Shown here one piece after another: positions 43,638-52,202 of a stretch of 64,000 nt of DNA (positions are counted from its first letter, which is position 1; each line of letters opens with the position of its first letter). Source of the DNA: an uncultured Paenibacillus sp. (GTDB taxonomy: Bacteria; Bacillota; Bacilli; Paenibacillales; Paenibacillaceae); contig CALAWP010000084.1 of NCBI GenBank assembly GCA_937895345.1, positions 1 to 64,000 on the forward strand. Reading direction: 5' to 3'. A program made the position numbers and the translations under genes. Below the pieces are notes generated by a model. That model did no database searches. It was not told the DNA's origin and saw only the letters and a program-made list of their open reading frames with translations.

Positions 43638-43681
43638 CCTCCGTTTAATCGCTTGACAGAGTGATGAACGGAGGTTTTTTT
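43638..43681 (+). terminator. Strong orphan terminator
   Basis: CCTCCGTT at 43638-43645 pairs with AACGGAGG at 43667-43674, an inner stem ATCGCT/AGTGAT extends it, and seven Ts follow. No intact gene precedes it after the terminator at 43502, so it was probably left by a lost gene. Confidence 0.8.
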
Positions 43682-43867
43682 GCGCCTCGGCATTTTAGGT
43701 GATAGCTCGATTACACCATAAGCGCTGTCGGCAGCGAGCCACTGAAGACAAGCCCGCAGGAAACCGTGATCCGGCTGCGATAGTTGCGGGCATCGCCTGC
43801 GGACCAAGTCAAAATATTACACGCCAACGAGTCTAAATCGTGAACCGCCAGGAAGGCCGATCCTCTC

Positions 43868-43873
43868 TATAAT
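43868..43873 (+). promoter_or_regulatory. -10 element of the sugar transporter operon
   Basis: TATAAT at 43868-43873 overlaps the in-frame ATG at 43872. This argues that translation starts later, at the TTG at 43914. No clear -35 is seen. Confidence 0.4.
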
Positions 43874-43913
43874 GAACATAAATGACAAGCATTCCTTACG
43901 GGAGGTCGGCAAT

Positions 43914-44834
43914 TTGAATACAACGGCGAAGCTGGAGAAGCGCAGACGGTGGGACCAGAAGCGGAAAGAAGCGGTTGTCGGATGGCTGTTTCTTGCACCG
44001 GAAGCGATCGGCATCATTACGCTCGCGATTTTTCCCATCCTATTCTCGTTAATATTAAGCTTCACGAACTGGAACCTGATCGGCGGCTTCCAGGAAATGA
44101 AGTGGGTCGGCTTGGATAACTTCCAGCGCATGATCGGCGATTCGAAATTTTGGAAGGCGCTGGAGAACAATATTCTGTTTACCGCAGTGACGGTGCCGGT
44201 GGGCCTGTTGATCGCGATGCTGATGGCCGTTCTCGTCCATACGAAGGTGTACGCGAAAGATTTGTTCAAAATCTTGTTCTTCATCCCTTATATTTGCTCC
44301 ACGGTGGCGATTGCGGCCGTCTGGGCGGCGCTCTATCATCCGTCCAGCGGCCCGATCAACCAATTTCTGATGGCGATCGGCATCGATCAACCCCCGAAAT
44401 GGCTGGTCGACTCGGAATATGCGATCGTCGCAATTATGGTCATCGCCATCTGGCAGGCGCTCGGCTATCAGATCATTATCTTTTTGGCGGGCTTGACGCA
44501 AATATCCGATGATATCTATGAAGCGGCACGGATCGACGGCGCGTCCGGCATTCAGCAATTCCGGTACATTACGGTGCCGATGCTTGCTCCGACGACGCTG
44601 TTCCTGACAATCACGACGATTATCGGCTCGTTCAAAGTATTCGATCTTATCAAATTCCTGACGGACGGCGGCCCGAACGACGCATCCACGGTGCTCGTTT
44701 ATCGGATTTACGAAGAAGGCTTCGTCAATTTCAACATGGGTTACGCTTCCGCACTGTCGTGGATTCTGTTCTTGCTGGTCATTGCCGTCACCTCGGTGAC
44801 GTGGGTAGTCCAAGCGAGAGAGAAACGGGGTTAA
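43914..44834 (+). CDS. Sugar ABC transporter permease, MalF/LplB-like
   Basis: The 306-residue protein has six membrane segments and the cytoplasmic EAA loop DIYEAARIDGASGIQQFRYI near residue 198 that docks on the ATPase. It belongs to the carbohydrate uptake CUT1 group. The TTG at 43914 is chosen because GGGAGG lies eight bases upstream, while the ATG at 43872 has no ribosome site and overlaps a -10 element. No ATPase gene is present in the operon, so a shared MsmX-type ATPase must drive it. Confidence 0.93.
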   Translation: MNTTAKLEKRRRWDQKRKEAVVGWLFLAPEAIGIITLAIFPILFSLILSFTNWNLIGGFQEMKWVGLDNFQRMIGDSKFWKALENNILFTAVTVPVGLLIAMLMAVLVHTKVYAKDLFKILFFIPYICSTVAIAAVWAALYHPSSGPINQFLMAIGIDQPPKWLVDSEYAIVAIMVIAIWQALGYQIIIFLAGLTQISDDIYEAARIDGASGIQQFRYITVPMLAPTTLFLTITTIIGSFKVFDLIKFLTDGGPNDASTVLVYRIYEEGFVNFNMGYASALSWILFLLVIAVTSVTWVVQAREKRG

Positions 44835-44847
44835 AGGGGGGATGACG

Positions 44848-45684
44848 ATGAATTGGAAAAAAATCAAGCTGGACAGGCTGCTGTTGACCGCCTTGTTCGG
44901 CGCCTTGTCAATACTGTTCGTTATGCCGCTCGTATGGATGCTGTCCGCCTCCGCCAAGCTGGAGCGCGACGTCATGACCTACCCGATCCAGTGGATTCCG
45001 AAGGACTGGAACTGGGTCGAAAATTTCCAGAAGGTATGGATGGAGAACGTACCGTTCTCGATGTTTTACGCCAACTCGTTCAAGCTGGCCGTCATCTCCA
45101 CCTTGGCAACGCTGCTGTTCTCGTCGATGGCCGCCTTCGCCTTCGCCAAGCTGCGAGCGCCCGGCAAGGGCATCATGTTCGGCTTAATGATGTCGTTTAT
45201 GGTCATTCCGGAGCAGGCTACGCTCGTGCCGCGGTTTATCATGATCAAGTGGCTCGGGTTGTACAATTCGCATGAAGGCCTCATTCTTATGCTCGCCTTC
45301 TCGATGTACTTCACTTTTCTGATGCGACAGTTTATGATGGGTATCCATAACGACTTTATCGAAGCGGCGAAAATCGACGGAGCCGGGTATCTGAGAGTGT
45401 ACGCGCAAATTATGCTGCCGCTGTGCAAGCCGATTCTGGCTACGGCCGGCATTATCAAGTTTATCTGGACATGGAACGATTATCAGAACCCGCTCATTTT
45501 CCTGTTTACGAAAGAGCTGTACCCATTGCCGCTCGGCATACAGTTTTTCCGTCAAGAATACTCGAACAACGTGTCGCTTATGATGATGGCTGCCGTCTCG
45601 GCTATCGTTCCGCTCATTATCATTTTCATCATTTTGCAGAAGCAGGTCATCAAGGGCATTGCAGTCGGCGGCGTCAAGGGATAA
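44848..45684 (+). CDS. Sugar ABC transporter permease, MalG-like
   Basis: The 278-residue partner permease has six membrane segments and the EAA motif DFIEAAKIDGAGYLRVYAQI near residue 172. The ATG at 44848 is used, with GGGGGG six bases upstream; an earlier ATG abuts that site. It pairs with the preceding permease to form the channel for an oligosaccharide. The binding lipoprotein follows after 125 bases with its own control region. Confidence 0.93.
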   Translation: MNWKKIKLDRLLLTALFGALSILFVMPLVWMLSASAKLERDVMTYPIQWIPKDWNWVENFQKVWMENVPFSMFYANSFKLAVISTLATLLFSSMAAFAFAKLRAPGKGIMFGLMMSFMVIPEQATLVPRFIMIKWLGLYNSHEGLILMLAFSMYFTFLMRQFMMGIHNDFIEAAKIDGAGYLRVYAQIMLPLCKPILATAGIIKFIWTWNDYQNPLIFLFTKELYPLPLGIQFFRQEYSNNVSLMMMAAVSAIVPLIIIFIILQKQVIKGIAVGGVKG

Positions 45685-45710
45685 GCGCCCGAGCCGGGAC
45701 AAGTCAAAAA

Positions 45711-45755
45711 AGTACACACGAAACTCTACAAAGAGTACACGGTAAAACGCTTACA
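45711..45755 (+). promoter_or_regulatory. Control region of the sugar-binding lipoprotein: direct repeats and cre-like site
   Basis: AGTACAC occurs at 45711-45717 and 45734-45740, 23 bases apart, about two helical turns, as expected for an AraC-type regulator such as the one at 49018. GTAAAACGCTTACA at 45742-45755, read on the other strand, matches the CcpA catabolite element TGWAARCGYTWNCW at 12 of 14 positions. Confidence 0.5.
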
Positions 45756-45809
45756 CTTTCCTTATGCTTAAGGTGTAACAAGAACATGAAGGGAAAAGGG
45801 GATACAAAA

Positions 45810-47156
45810 ATGAAAAAAGCAGCCATGATGATAACGCTTGCCGCCATGTTGGTTCTATCGGCATGCGGACAGGGCGGGAACGGCGGCAATGCGGGCAGCT
45901 CCGCCGAAGGCAAAGAGGAAGCGGCCAAAGACGTCGTTACGCTGAAGCTCTATACGAATGCCAAGGGCGAGCCTGGCGAGCCGATGATGAAGGTGGTAGA
46001 AGCGTTCAATGCGCAAAGCGAGAAGGTGAAGGTCGAGCATGTGGCGCTTGTGCAAAACAACGATTCCAGGGAGATGCTGCAAAAGCTGGACGTCTTGTCC
46101 GCCACCGGCGAGAAAGTGGACGTCGTTCTGATGAACAACGAAGGCTACGTGCTCGAGCGCGCGGGGAACGGCATGCTGTATCCGCTCGACGAGTTCTACG
46201 AGGCCGGCCAGATCGATCCGGAAGAGGAGTTCTACCGCAACCCGGTCTTTGACGGCAAAGTGTACGGGGCGATGACGGACGCCAGCTTCTGGTATGTCGC
46301 GATTAACGAGAACCATCTGGCGGAAGCGAATCTTCAGCTGCCGTCCTTCGATTGGACGTGGGACGATTTCCGCACCTATGCCAAATCCTTGAAGGAAAGC
46401 AAGGACGGCCGCTTCGGCGCCTACTTCCATACATTCGGCGAATATGCGAACATTATCGCCTATACCGACTTCCAAAATCCGCAGCTGAAAGAGGACGGCA
46501 CGCTGCAATTCGACGACCCCAGCTTCGAATATTGGTTCAATCTGCGCCGGGGCATGGAAGTGGAGGATCAATCCGTCCGTCCGCTGGCCGACGTCTTGGC
46601 CTCCAAGCAGCATTGGGCCACCGATTTCATGAACGGCACGACGAGCATGATGCCGATTGCGATGTATTCGCTCGACGAAGCCTTCTTGAACGAAGAAAGC
46701 TACCCGCGCGATTTCAAAATTACGTTTGCGCCGCTTCCTCGTTCTTCCGAAAGCGTCGAGCCCGGCTTGACGAGCATCGGCGGCAGCTTCCTCACGATTC
46801 ACAAAAACTCGGGGCATAAAGCGGAAGCGTACGAATTCATCAAGTTCGCCACCATGGAAGGCGCAGCATTGTCCGGCCGTATTCCGGGCTGGAAAAAAGC
46901 GGACGGCCAAGCCGTCTTGGCGGAAATGATCGGCGACAAGACCGATCTGGTCAACCTCGACGCGCTTAACGCCACGCTCTTCGACAAGCGCGTTCGGACG
47001 GCCGGTTCCTCGGTCATCAGCGTGCCTTATCAGCAGCAGCTGAAGAAGGTGGCCGAGAGCGGCGTCAACTTGTTCCTGCTGGACAACAAATCGTTCGAGG
47101 AAGCGCGTCAATTCATGATGAACGAAGGGAACAAGGTCATTAAGGACAATTCATAA
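45810..47156 (+). CDS. Sugar-binding lipoprotein of the ABC transporter
   Basis: The 448-residue extracellular solute-binding protein (family 1) starts with a type II signal peptide and lipobox LSAC at about residue 18. A glycine/alanine linker and the binding domain follow (TLKLYTNAKGEPGEP, WTWDDFRTYAKSLK, IGGSFLTIHKNSGHKAEAYEF). It delivers the sugar to the two permeases upstream. The ATG at 45810 follows AAAAGGGG. Unusually it comes after the permeases and has its own upstream signals and terminator, which suits its need for higher expression. Confidence 0.94.
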   Translation: MKKAAMMITLAAMLVLSACGQGGNGGNAGSSAEGKEEAAKDVVTLKLYTNAKGEPGEPMMKVVEAFNAQSEKVKVEHVALVQNNDSREMLQKLDVLSATGEKVDVVLMNNEGYVLERAGNGMLYPLDEFYEAGQIDPEEEFYRNPVFDGKVYGAMTDASFWYVAINENHLAEANLQLPSFDWTWDDFRTYAKSLKESKDGRFGAYFHTFGEYANIIAYTDFQNPQLKEDGTLQFDDPSFEYWFNLRRGMEVEDQSVRPLADVLASKQHWATDFMNGTTSMMPIAMYSLDEAFLNEESYPRDFKITFAPLPRSSESVEPGLTSIGGSFLTIHKNSGHKAEAYEFIKFATMEGAALSGRIPGWKKADGQAVLAEMIGDKTDLVNLDALNATLFDKRVRTAGSSVISVPYQQQLKKVAESGVNLFLLDNKSFEEARQFMMNEGNKVIKDNS

Positions 47157-47169
47157 CGAGCCAGGAGAA

Positions 47170-47196
47170 GGGAATCGCCCGGGAGGGCGATCTCCC
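47170..47196 (+). terminator. Terminator after the binding lipoprotein
   Basis: GGGAATCGCCC pairs with GGGCGATCTCCC (a one-base bulge) around a GGGA loop, then TGTTTTATTC. It separates the transporter genes from the kinase gene. Confidence 0.75.
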
Positions 47197-47270
47197 TGTT
47201 TTATTCTGTGCATCCTCGCGCGAAGTTTAGTATGATCGGGGAAAAGGAACGTTGCCTGGAGGAATGAAGC

Positions 47271-49025
47271 TTGGGCTGGTTTTATCGCATATCGTTCTAT
47301 CGGCGCATTCAAGTCGCTTTGCTGCTGTTCCTCATTATTCCGCTGCTGCTCATTACGGGTCTGTCCTATATGACGAACAAGCAGGCGAATGAAGAGAACG
47401 TCCGCGCGAATATGAGAGGGATTATCGGCATACTGGCCAACGACTTGTCCAAGACCGCCAATGACGTGACGTACACGGTCAATCAATATTCGGCATCGCA
47501 AACGAACGATTTGTTCGAGGGGCTACGTACGATCAAGGATTTGTCCGCCTTCGACAGCTTCGAAAGCTACCATGAGTATGCCAAGCTGAATGAGATTACC
47601 GCGCTTCATATCGGCAAGCTGTCGCTGGTTCACGTCAACGTCTTCTATGTAAACCGGAGCCAATATCCGATCATCGGCTCGGTCAACGCCGCCGATATCG
47701 CTAAGCTGCAGACGGACCCGCGCTTCGGTCATCTTACGGCGGACGAGGCGGCGACAGGGCTTGTCCATTGGTTTCGCGCCGAACGGGACGGCGGCTACGG
47801 AAGCGTGTTTCATCCTTCTTATTATTTGTTTCTGAAGAAGACGGTGTACGACCCGTTCCGTCACGAGGTGCTGGGCACGCTGTTCGTCGGCATTCCCGAT
47901 TCTTATTTTGCAGGGCTGTTCCGCAAGGCGGGCGACGGGGTGTTCACGCTGTACGAGGCAGACGGCTCGCTGCTGGCCGGCATGGCCGGCAGTCAAGCCG
48001 AGCGGACTGCGGAAGCCCGCGACGGGTGGATGCGCGAGACGGTGCCGGTGCCGGGCACCTCCTGGACGCTGACCTATGAACGGGAGACGGCCGCCGCCAC
48101 CGGAGATTTGACGCAGCGGTTCTGGTATACGATTATGGCGGTCAGCATCGTCATGTTCGTCTTTTTGTTCATGTCGAGCGTTATTGCCAAGGGACTCAAT
48201 CGGCCGATCCGGAAGCTGATGCGGGTCGCATCGCAGTACGGGGAGGACAACAATCTGATCCGCTACACCACAACCGGCAAGGACGAAATATCGATGCTTG
48301 GCGCCTCCATCAATCGCATGCTCGACAATACGAATGCGCTCATTCAGAGAGTGGAGACGGAGCAGGAAGAGAAGCGGGTCATTGAGCTGAATGCGTTGTA
48401 CTCGCAAATTCAGCCGCATTTTCTGCTGAACACGTTGAATTCCATCAAGTGCAATCTGGCGATCGAGGGCGATCAGGTGCACAGCGAGACGATCGACGCT
48501 TTGATGTCGCTGCTTCGCGCCCATCTTCGCGTACAGGAGCCGCTTGCGCTGGCCGACGAATGCAAGCTGCTGGGGCAGTACGTTTCCATCATGCGCATGA
48601 GGAATCGATTGAATATCGAGCTGGAGATCGATCTGCCGGATCGCTATCGGGACGTTCTCGTGCCTCGTCTGCTGCTTCAGCCGCTGGTGGAGAACAGCAT
48701 TATCCACGGCTTCACCCGTATGTCGGACTCTCCCGTCATTCGGGTGTCGGCGCGCCAAGCTCCAGGCGGCATCGACATTATCGTCAGCGACAACGGTAAG
48801 GGAATGACCGAGGAACAGGCGGCGGACCTCCGCCGTATGCTCGAGAGCGGAACGGAACAAAGCGGGAAGAGGGGCATCGGGCTGTACAACGTGCTTCGCC
48901 GCGCCAAGCTGGCATTCGGTCCCGGCGCGTCCTTCCGCATCGAGCCGGAGCATGGCGCAGGCTTCGCTGCGTGCGTGCATATTCCGCTAAGCCACGACAA
49001 TGGAGAGGATCAAGATCATGCTTAA
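47271..49025 (+). CDS. YesM-like sensor histidine kinase
   Basis: The 584-residue kinase has membrane helices at about 13-35 and 285-305, an extracellular cache-like sensor between them and a HAMP domain. The LytS/YesM-type kinase core has phospho-acceptor H383 in QIQPHFLLNTLNSIKC and the ATPase DNGKGM and GIGLYNV motifs. These kinases sense extracellular carbohydrate or the loaded binding protein. The TTG at 47271 follows GGAGGA. It overlaps the regulator gene by eight bases. Confidence 0.94.
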   Translation: MGWFYRISFYRRIQVALLLFLIIPLLLITGLSYMTNKQANEENVRANMRGIIGILANDLSKTANDVTYTVNQYSASQTNDLFEGLRTIKDLSAFDSFESYHEYAKLNEITALHIGKLSLVHVNVFYVNRSQYPIIGSVNAADIAKLQTDPRFGHLTADEAATGLVHWFRAERDGGYGSVFHPSYYLFLKKTVYDPFRHEVLGTLFVGIPDSYFAGLFRKAGDGVFTLYEADGSLLAGMAGSQAERTAEARDGWMRETVPVPGTSWTLTYERETAAATGDLTQRFWYTIMAVSIVMFVFLFMSSVIAKGLNRPIRKLMRVASQYGEDNNLIRYTTTGKDEISMLGASINRMLDNTNALIQRVETEQEEKRVIELNALYSQIQPHFLLNTLNSIKCNLAIEGDQVHSETIDALMSLLRAHLRVQEPLALADECKLLGQYVSIMRMRNRLNIELEIDLPDRYRDVLVPRLLLQPLVENSIIHGFTRMSDSPVIRVSARQAPGGIDIIVSDNGKGMTEEQAADLRRMLESGTEQSGKRGIGLYNVLRRAKLAFGPGASFRIEPEHGAGFAACVHIPLSHDNGEDQDHA

Positions 49026-50622
49026 GGTCATGTTGGTCGACGACGACGTTCCGGTTGTAGAATACATGCGCAAGCTGATCCCTTGGGAGAGCCTGGCGCT
49101 GCGGGTATGTGCGGAGGCTTACACTGCGGCGGAGGCGGAGGCGCAGTTCGAAGCGAGCCTCCCCGACATCTTGATTACCGACATCGGACTGCCGGACGGC
49201 AACGGCATCGAGCTCGCCCGCCGCTTTCGCGCCGCGCATCCCGAGCTGCGGGTCATCTTCCTGACTTGTCATGAAGATTTCCATTACGTGAAGGAAGCGC
49301 TGCGCATCGAAGCGGACGATTACGTCGTCAAGGACGAGCTGAGCGCCGACAAGATGACGGAGACGCTTCGCAAGGCGGCGGCGCGTCTGTCAAGCGAGCT
49401 CGAGCGGCTCGAGCGAACGGCGTATAAAAGCGATGTCGAGCGGAATCGGGACATTCTGCTCCAACAGTTTTTCAGCGAGCTGAGCAGCACCGGCAATCCC
49501 GCCGGGATGTTGGAGCATGGGCGAAGGCTCGGCATCGAGTGGTCCGCTGCTTGCTTCGCCGTCGCTTGCTTCCATCTGGATATCGGGGATCTGTGCGAGG
49601 TTTACAACCGGGAGCGCGTCGAGTTGGTTCGCTACGGCGCTTATAATATCGCCTTGGAGCTGGCCGAGGAAGCGGGCCTGACGTTATTCCCCTCCAAGAA
49701 TCACCGCATGTGGGTCATTGCTTGCGAGCGCGAGGCTAGTGAGGCGCAGGCGGCGCTGGAACGGTTCGACCGGCAGCTGCAAGCGAAGCTGCAGCACTAT
49801 CTGAAGGTGCGCGTCTATTGCATCCATGCGGACGAAGAGGGCGGGCTGTCCGATATCGGGCGGCTGATCGAGCGGACGACGAAGCGCATAGAGCGCGATT
49901 ATTTGACGAGCGGCTGGCAGACCGCGCACGGCTTGCCGTCGTCCGCCGGCGACCCTGTGAAGAGCCCGGAGTCCGGCAACGATCCCGAGACGCTGTCCGG
50001 GAAATGGGTGGAAGCGCTGACGAAGGGGGAGCGCTCGGCCTCGCTCCTATATTTGAACCATTTGGCCAAGGCGATGCAGGAGGCCGGCTGGGATGCTGCG
50101 CAAGCCAAGGCAAGGCTGCTGCGCTTGGCGCAAGAGGCCAGCGTCCGGCTGGGAAACGCATTGCCGGCGGGGATGCAGGAGGACCTTGAACAGACCGCCC
50201 GGCTTGAAGAAGCTTGCCGTCTGCTGCGCTGGTACGCGGACCGGCTGGCGCAGGCGGCGGAAGCGCCGTACAAGGTAGCGCCGAACGATCCGGATCTGCG
50301 GGCGATCAACGCTTTTATTGAAGAGAATCTGTACCGCAACGTGACATCGATCGACGTGGCGCGGCATTTGCATTTGAATCCAAGCTACTTTTCCCGTTAT
50401 TTCAAGAAGCTGACGGGCATTATCTTCACCGATCATGTCCATCTGATCAAGATGGAGGAGGCGAAGCGGCTGCTCGGGCAAGGAGAAACGGCGGAAAATA
50501 CGGCCTATCTGCTCGGTTACTCGGATCGCGCCTATTTCTCCAAGGTGTTCAAGAAGTATACTGGCACTAGCCCGAGCGATTATAAACCAAGCCCTCACAA
50601 GGGAGAGGAGAGAAAGCGATGA
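49018..50622 (+). CDS. YesN-like response regulator with AraC-type DNA-binding domain
   Basis: The 534-residue protein has an N-terminal receiver (acidic pocket D8-D10, phospho-acceptor D55 in LITDIGLPDG, and VVKDELS in the lysine position). A long helical middle region follows, then a C-terminal pair of AraC helix-turn-helix motifs (NVTSIDVARHLHLNPSYFSR, NTAYLLGYSDRAYFSKVFKK). It should act on the transporter and hydrolase genes around it. The ATG at 49018 has GGAGAGG eight bases upstream; an earlier ATG at 49000 lacks one. Confidence 0.94.
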   Translation: MLKVMLVDDDVPVVEYMRKLIPWESLALRVCAEAYTAAEAEAQFEASLPDILITDIGLPDGNGIELARRFRAAHPELRVIFLTCHEDFHYVKEALRIEADDYVVKDELSADKMTETLRKAAARLSSELERLERTAYKSDVERNRDILLQQFFSELSSTGNPAGMLEHGRRLGIEWSAACFAVACFHLDIGDLCEVYNRERVELVRYGAYNIALELAEEAGLTLFPSKNHRMWVIACEREASEAQAALERFDRQLQAKLQHYLKVRVYCIHADEEGGLSDIGRLIERTTKRIERDYLTSGWQTAHGLPSSAGDPVKSPESGNDPETLSGKWVEALTKGERSASLLYLNHLAKAMQEAGWDAAQAKARLLRLAQEASVRLGNALPAGMQEDLEQTARLEEACRLLRWYADRLAQAAEAPYKVAPNDPDLRAINAFIEENLYRNVTSIDVARHLHLNPSYFSRYFKKLTGIIFTDHVHLIKMEEAKRLLGQGETAENTAYLLGYSDRAYFSKVFKKYTGTSPSDYKPSPHKGEERKR

Positions 50623-52178
50623 CAACTCCGGCTTTGCCCTGGCTGCCCGATCAAGGAGACGGCACATTTGCGAATCCGATTATTCATGCGGATTATTCCG
50701 ATCCCGACGCGATCCGCGCCGGCGACGATTTCTATATGACGGCTTCCAGCTTCGGCCATATTCCTGGACTGCCGATTTTGCATTCCAAGGATTTGATCAA
50801 CTGGCGGCTGATCAATCATGCGATTAAGCGAATGCCGCTGCCCGGCTACGACAGACCTCAGCACGGCAACGGCGTCTGGGCGCCAAGCCTTCGCTATCAT
50901 GCCGGCAAGTTCTGGATCTTCTACGGCGATCCCGACGTCGGCATCTTCATGACGACGGCCGACACCCCCGAAGGGGAATGGTCGGAGCTGCACCTTGTGC
51001 AAGCCGGCAAGGGGCTGATCGACGCTTGTCCTTTCTGGGACGACGACGGGCAGGCTTATCTGGTGCATGCGTACGCGCAGAGCCGCAGCGGCATCAAGCA
51101 TCGGCTGATCGTTCACCGCATGTCGCCCGACGGAAAGCGGCTGCTGGACGACAGCCGGATTATCATCGACGATCCGGTGCGGCATCCGACGATCGAAGGC
51201 CCGAAGATGTACAAGCGGGGCGGCTACTATTATATATTCGCTCCGGCCGGGGGCGTGGAGAACGGCTGGCAGACGGTGCTGCGTTCCGTACACCCGTTCG
51301 GCCCTTACGAATACCGTATCGTGCTCAAGCAAGGCGCGACGGATGTGAACGGGCCGCATCAAGGCGCGTGGATCGAGCTGGCCTCCGGCGAATCGTGGTT
51401 CATGCATTTCCAGCATAAAGACGCTTACGGCCGAATCGTCCATCTGCAGCCGATGTCATGGACGGAGGAGCAGTGGCCGCAAATGGGCGAGGATATCGAC
51501 GGGGACGGCATCGGCGAGCCCGTATCGCGCGTCCGCAAGCCGGCCGTCGACGGCGATTGTCGGGCGGAAGGGCCGGCGTCCTCCGACAGCTTTGACGAGC
51601 AGCGGCTCGGTTTGCAGTGGCAGTGGCAGGCCAATCCGGAGGCGGGCTGGTATTCACTGGCCGCGCGGCAAGGATATCTGCGGCTGTATGCGCAGCCTTT
51701 GCCGGTAGGAGCGGTTTCCTGCTATCAAGCGCCGCATCTGCTGCTGCAAAAATTTCCGGCCTTGGCTTTCGAGGCTTCGGTTCAAATGGACGGTTCCGGT
51801 CTGCGGGACGGCGACCGGTCCGGGTTGATCGTCTTCGGCTATCGCTATGCCGCTCTCGTGTGCGCGATCGACGCGCAAGGGCCGGAGCTCCGCTTCGTTG
51901 AGGGCAGCCAAGACGGCGAATGCACGACATGGACGAGAAAGCTGGAGAGGCTGCCCGAGGCGCTGGCGCTCCGCGTCGTCGTCGAGGAGGGCGCGCTGTG
52001 CTCGTTCCTCTACAGTCTGGACGGGCAGACGTATGAGGCGGTTGGCGGAGCGGCATTCGAGGCAACCGTCAGCAAGTGGGTCGGCGCCAAGGTCGGTCTG
52101 TTCGCGCAATCGGCCGGCGCCGCAAGCGGCAGCGCCGACTTCGACAACTTCACCGTTGCGGCAGTAGCGAAGCCGTAG
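50619..52178 (+). CDS. Glycoside hydrolase family 43 protein
   Basis: The 519-residue enzyme has the five-bladed GH43 propeller with the expected acidic residues: an aspartate in HADYSDPDAI near 26, one in IDACPFWDDDG and a glutamate in TIEGPKMYKRG. A C-terminal beta-sandwich of about 190 residues follows. GH43 members are beta-xylosidases and alpha-L-arabinofuranosidases. No signal peptide is seen, so it acts on imported oligomers. The ATG overlaps the regulator stop (ATGA). Confidence 0.93.
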   Translation: MTTPALPWLPDQGDGTFANPIIHADYSDPDAIRAGDDFYMTASSFGHIPGLPILHSKDLINWRLINHAIKRMPLPGYDRPQHGNGVWAPSLRYHAGKFWIFYGDPDVGIFMTTADTPEGEWSELHLVQAGKGLIDACPFWDDDGQAYLVHAYAQSRSGIKHRLIVHRMSPDGKRLLDDSRIIIDDPVRHPTIEGPKMYKRGGYYYIFAPAGGVENGWQTVLRSVHPFGPYEYRIVLKQGATDVNGPHQGAWIELASGESWFMHFQHKDAYGRIVHLQPMSWTEEQWPQMGEDIDGDGIGEPVSRVRKPAVDGDCRAEGPASSDSFDEQRLGLQWQWQANPEAGWYSLAARQGYLRLYAQPLPVGAVSCYQAPHLLLQKFPALAFEASVQMDGSGLRDGDRSGLIVFGYRYAALVCAIDAQGPELRFVEGSQDGECTTWTRKLERLPEALALRVVVEEGALCSFLYSLDGQTYEAVGGAAFEATVSKWVGAKVGLFAQSAGAASGSADFDNFTVAAVAKP

Positions 52179-52202
52179 CGTCCCGACAGGAGGACACGCA
52201 CA

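Noticed and set aside
43619..43807. Minus-strand 62-codon frame opposite the orphan terminator
   Set aside because: It reads through the terminator, has arginine-rich composition and no ribosome site.
45423..45809. Long upstream extension of the sugar-binding protein frame into the permease gene
   Set aside because: It lacks a ribosome site and overlaps the permease in another frame. The lipoprotein signal peptide begins at 45810 with a good ribosome site.
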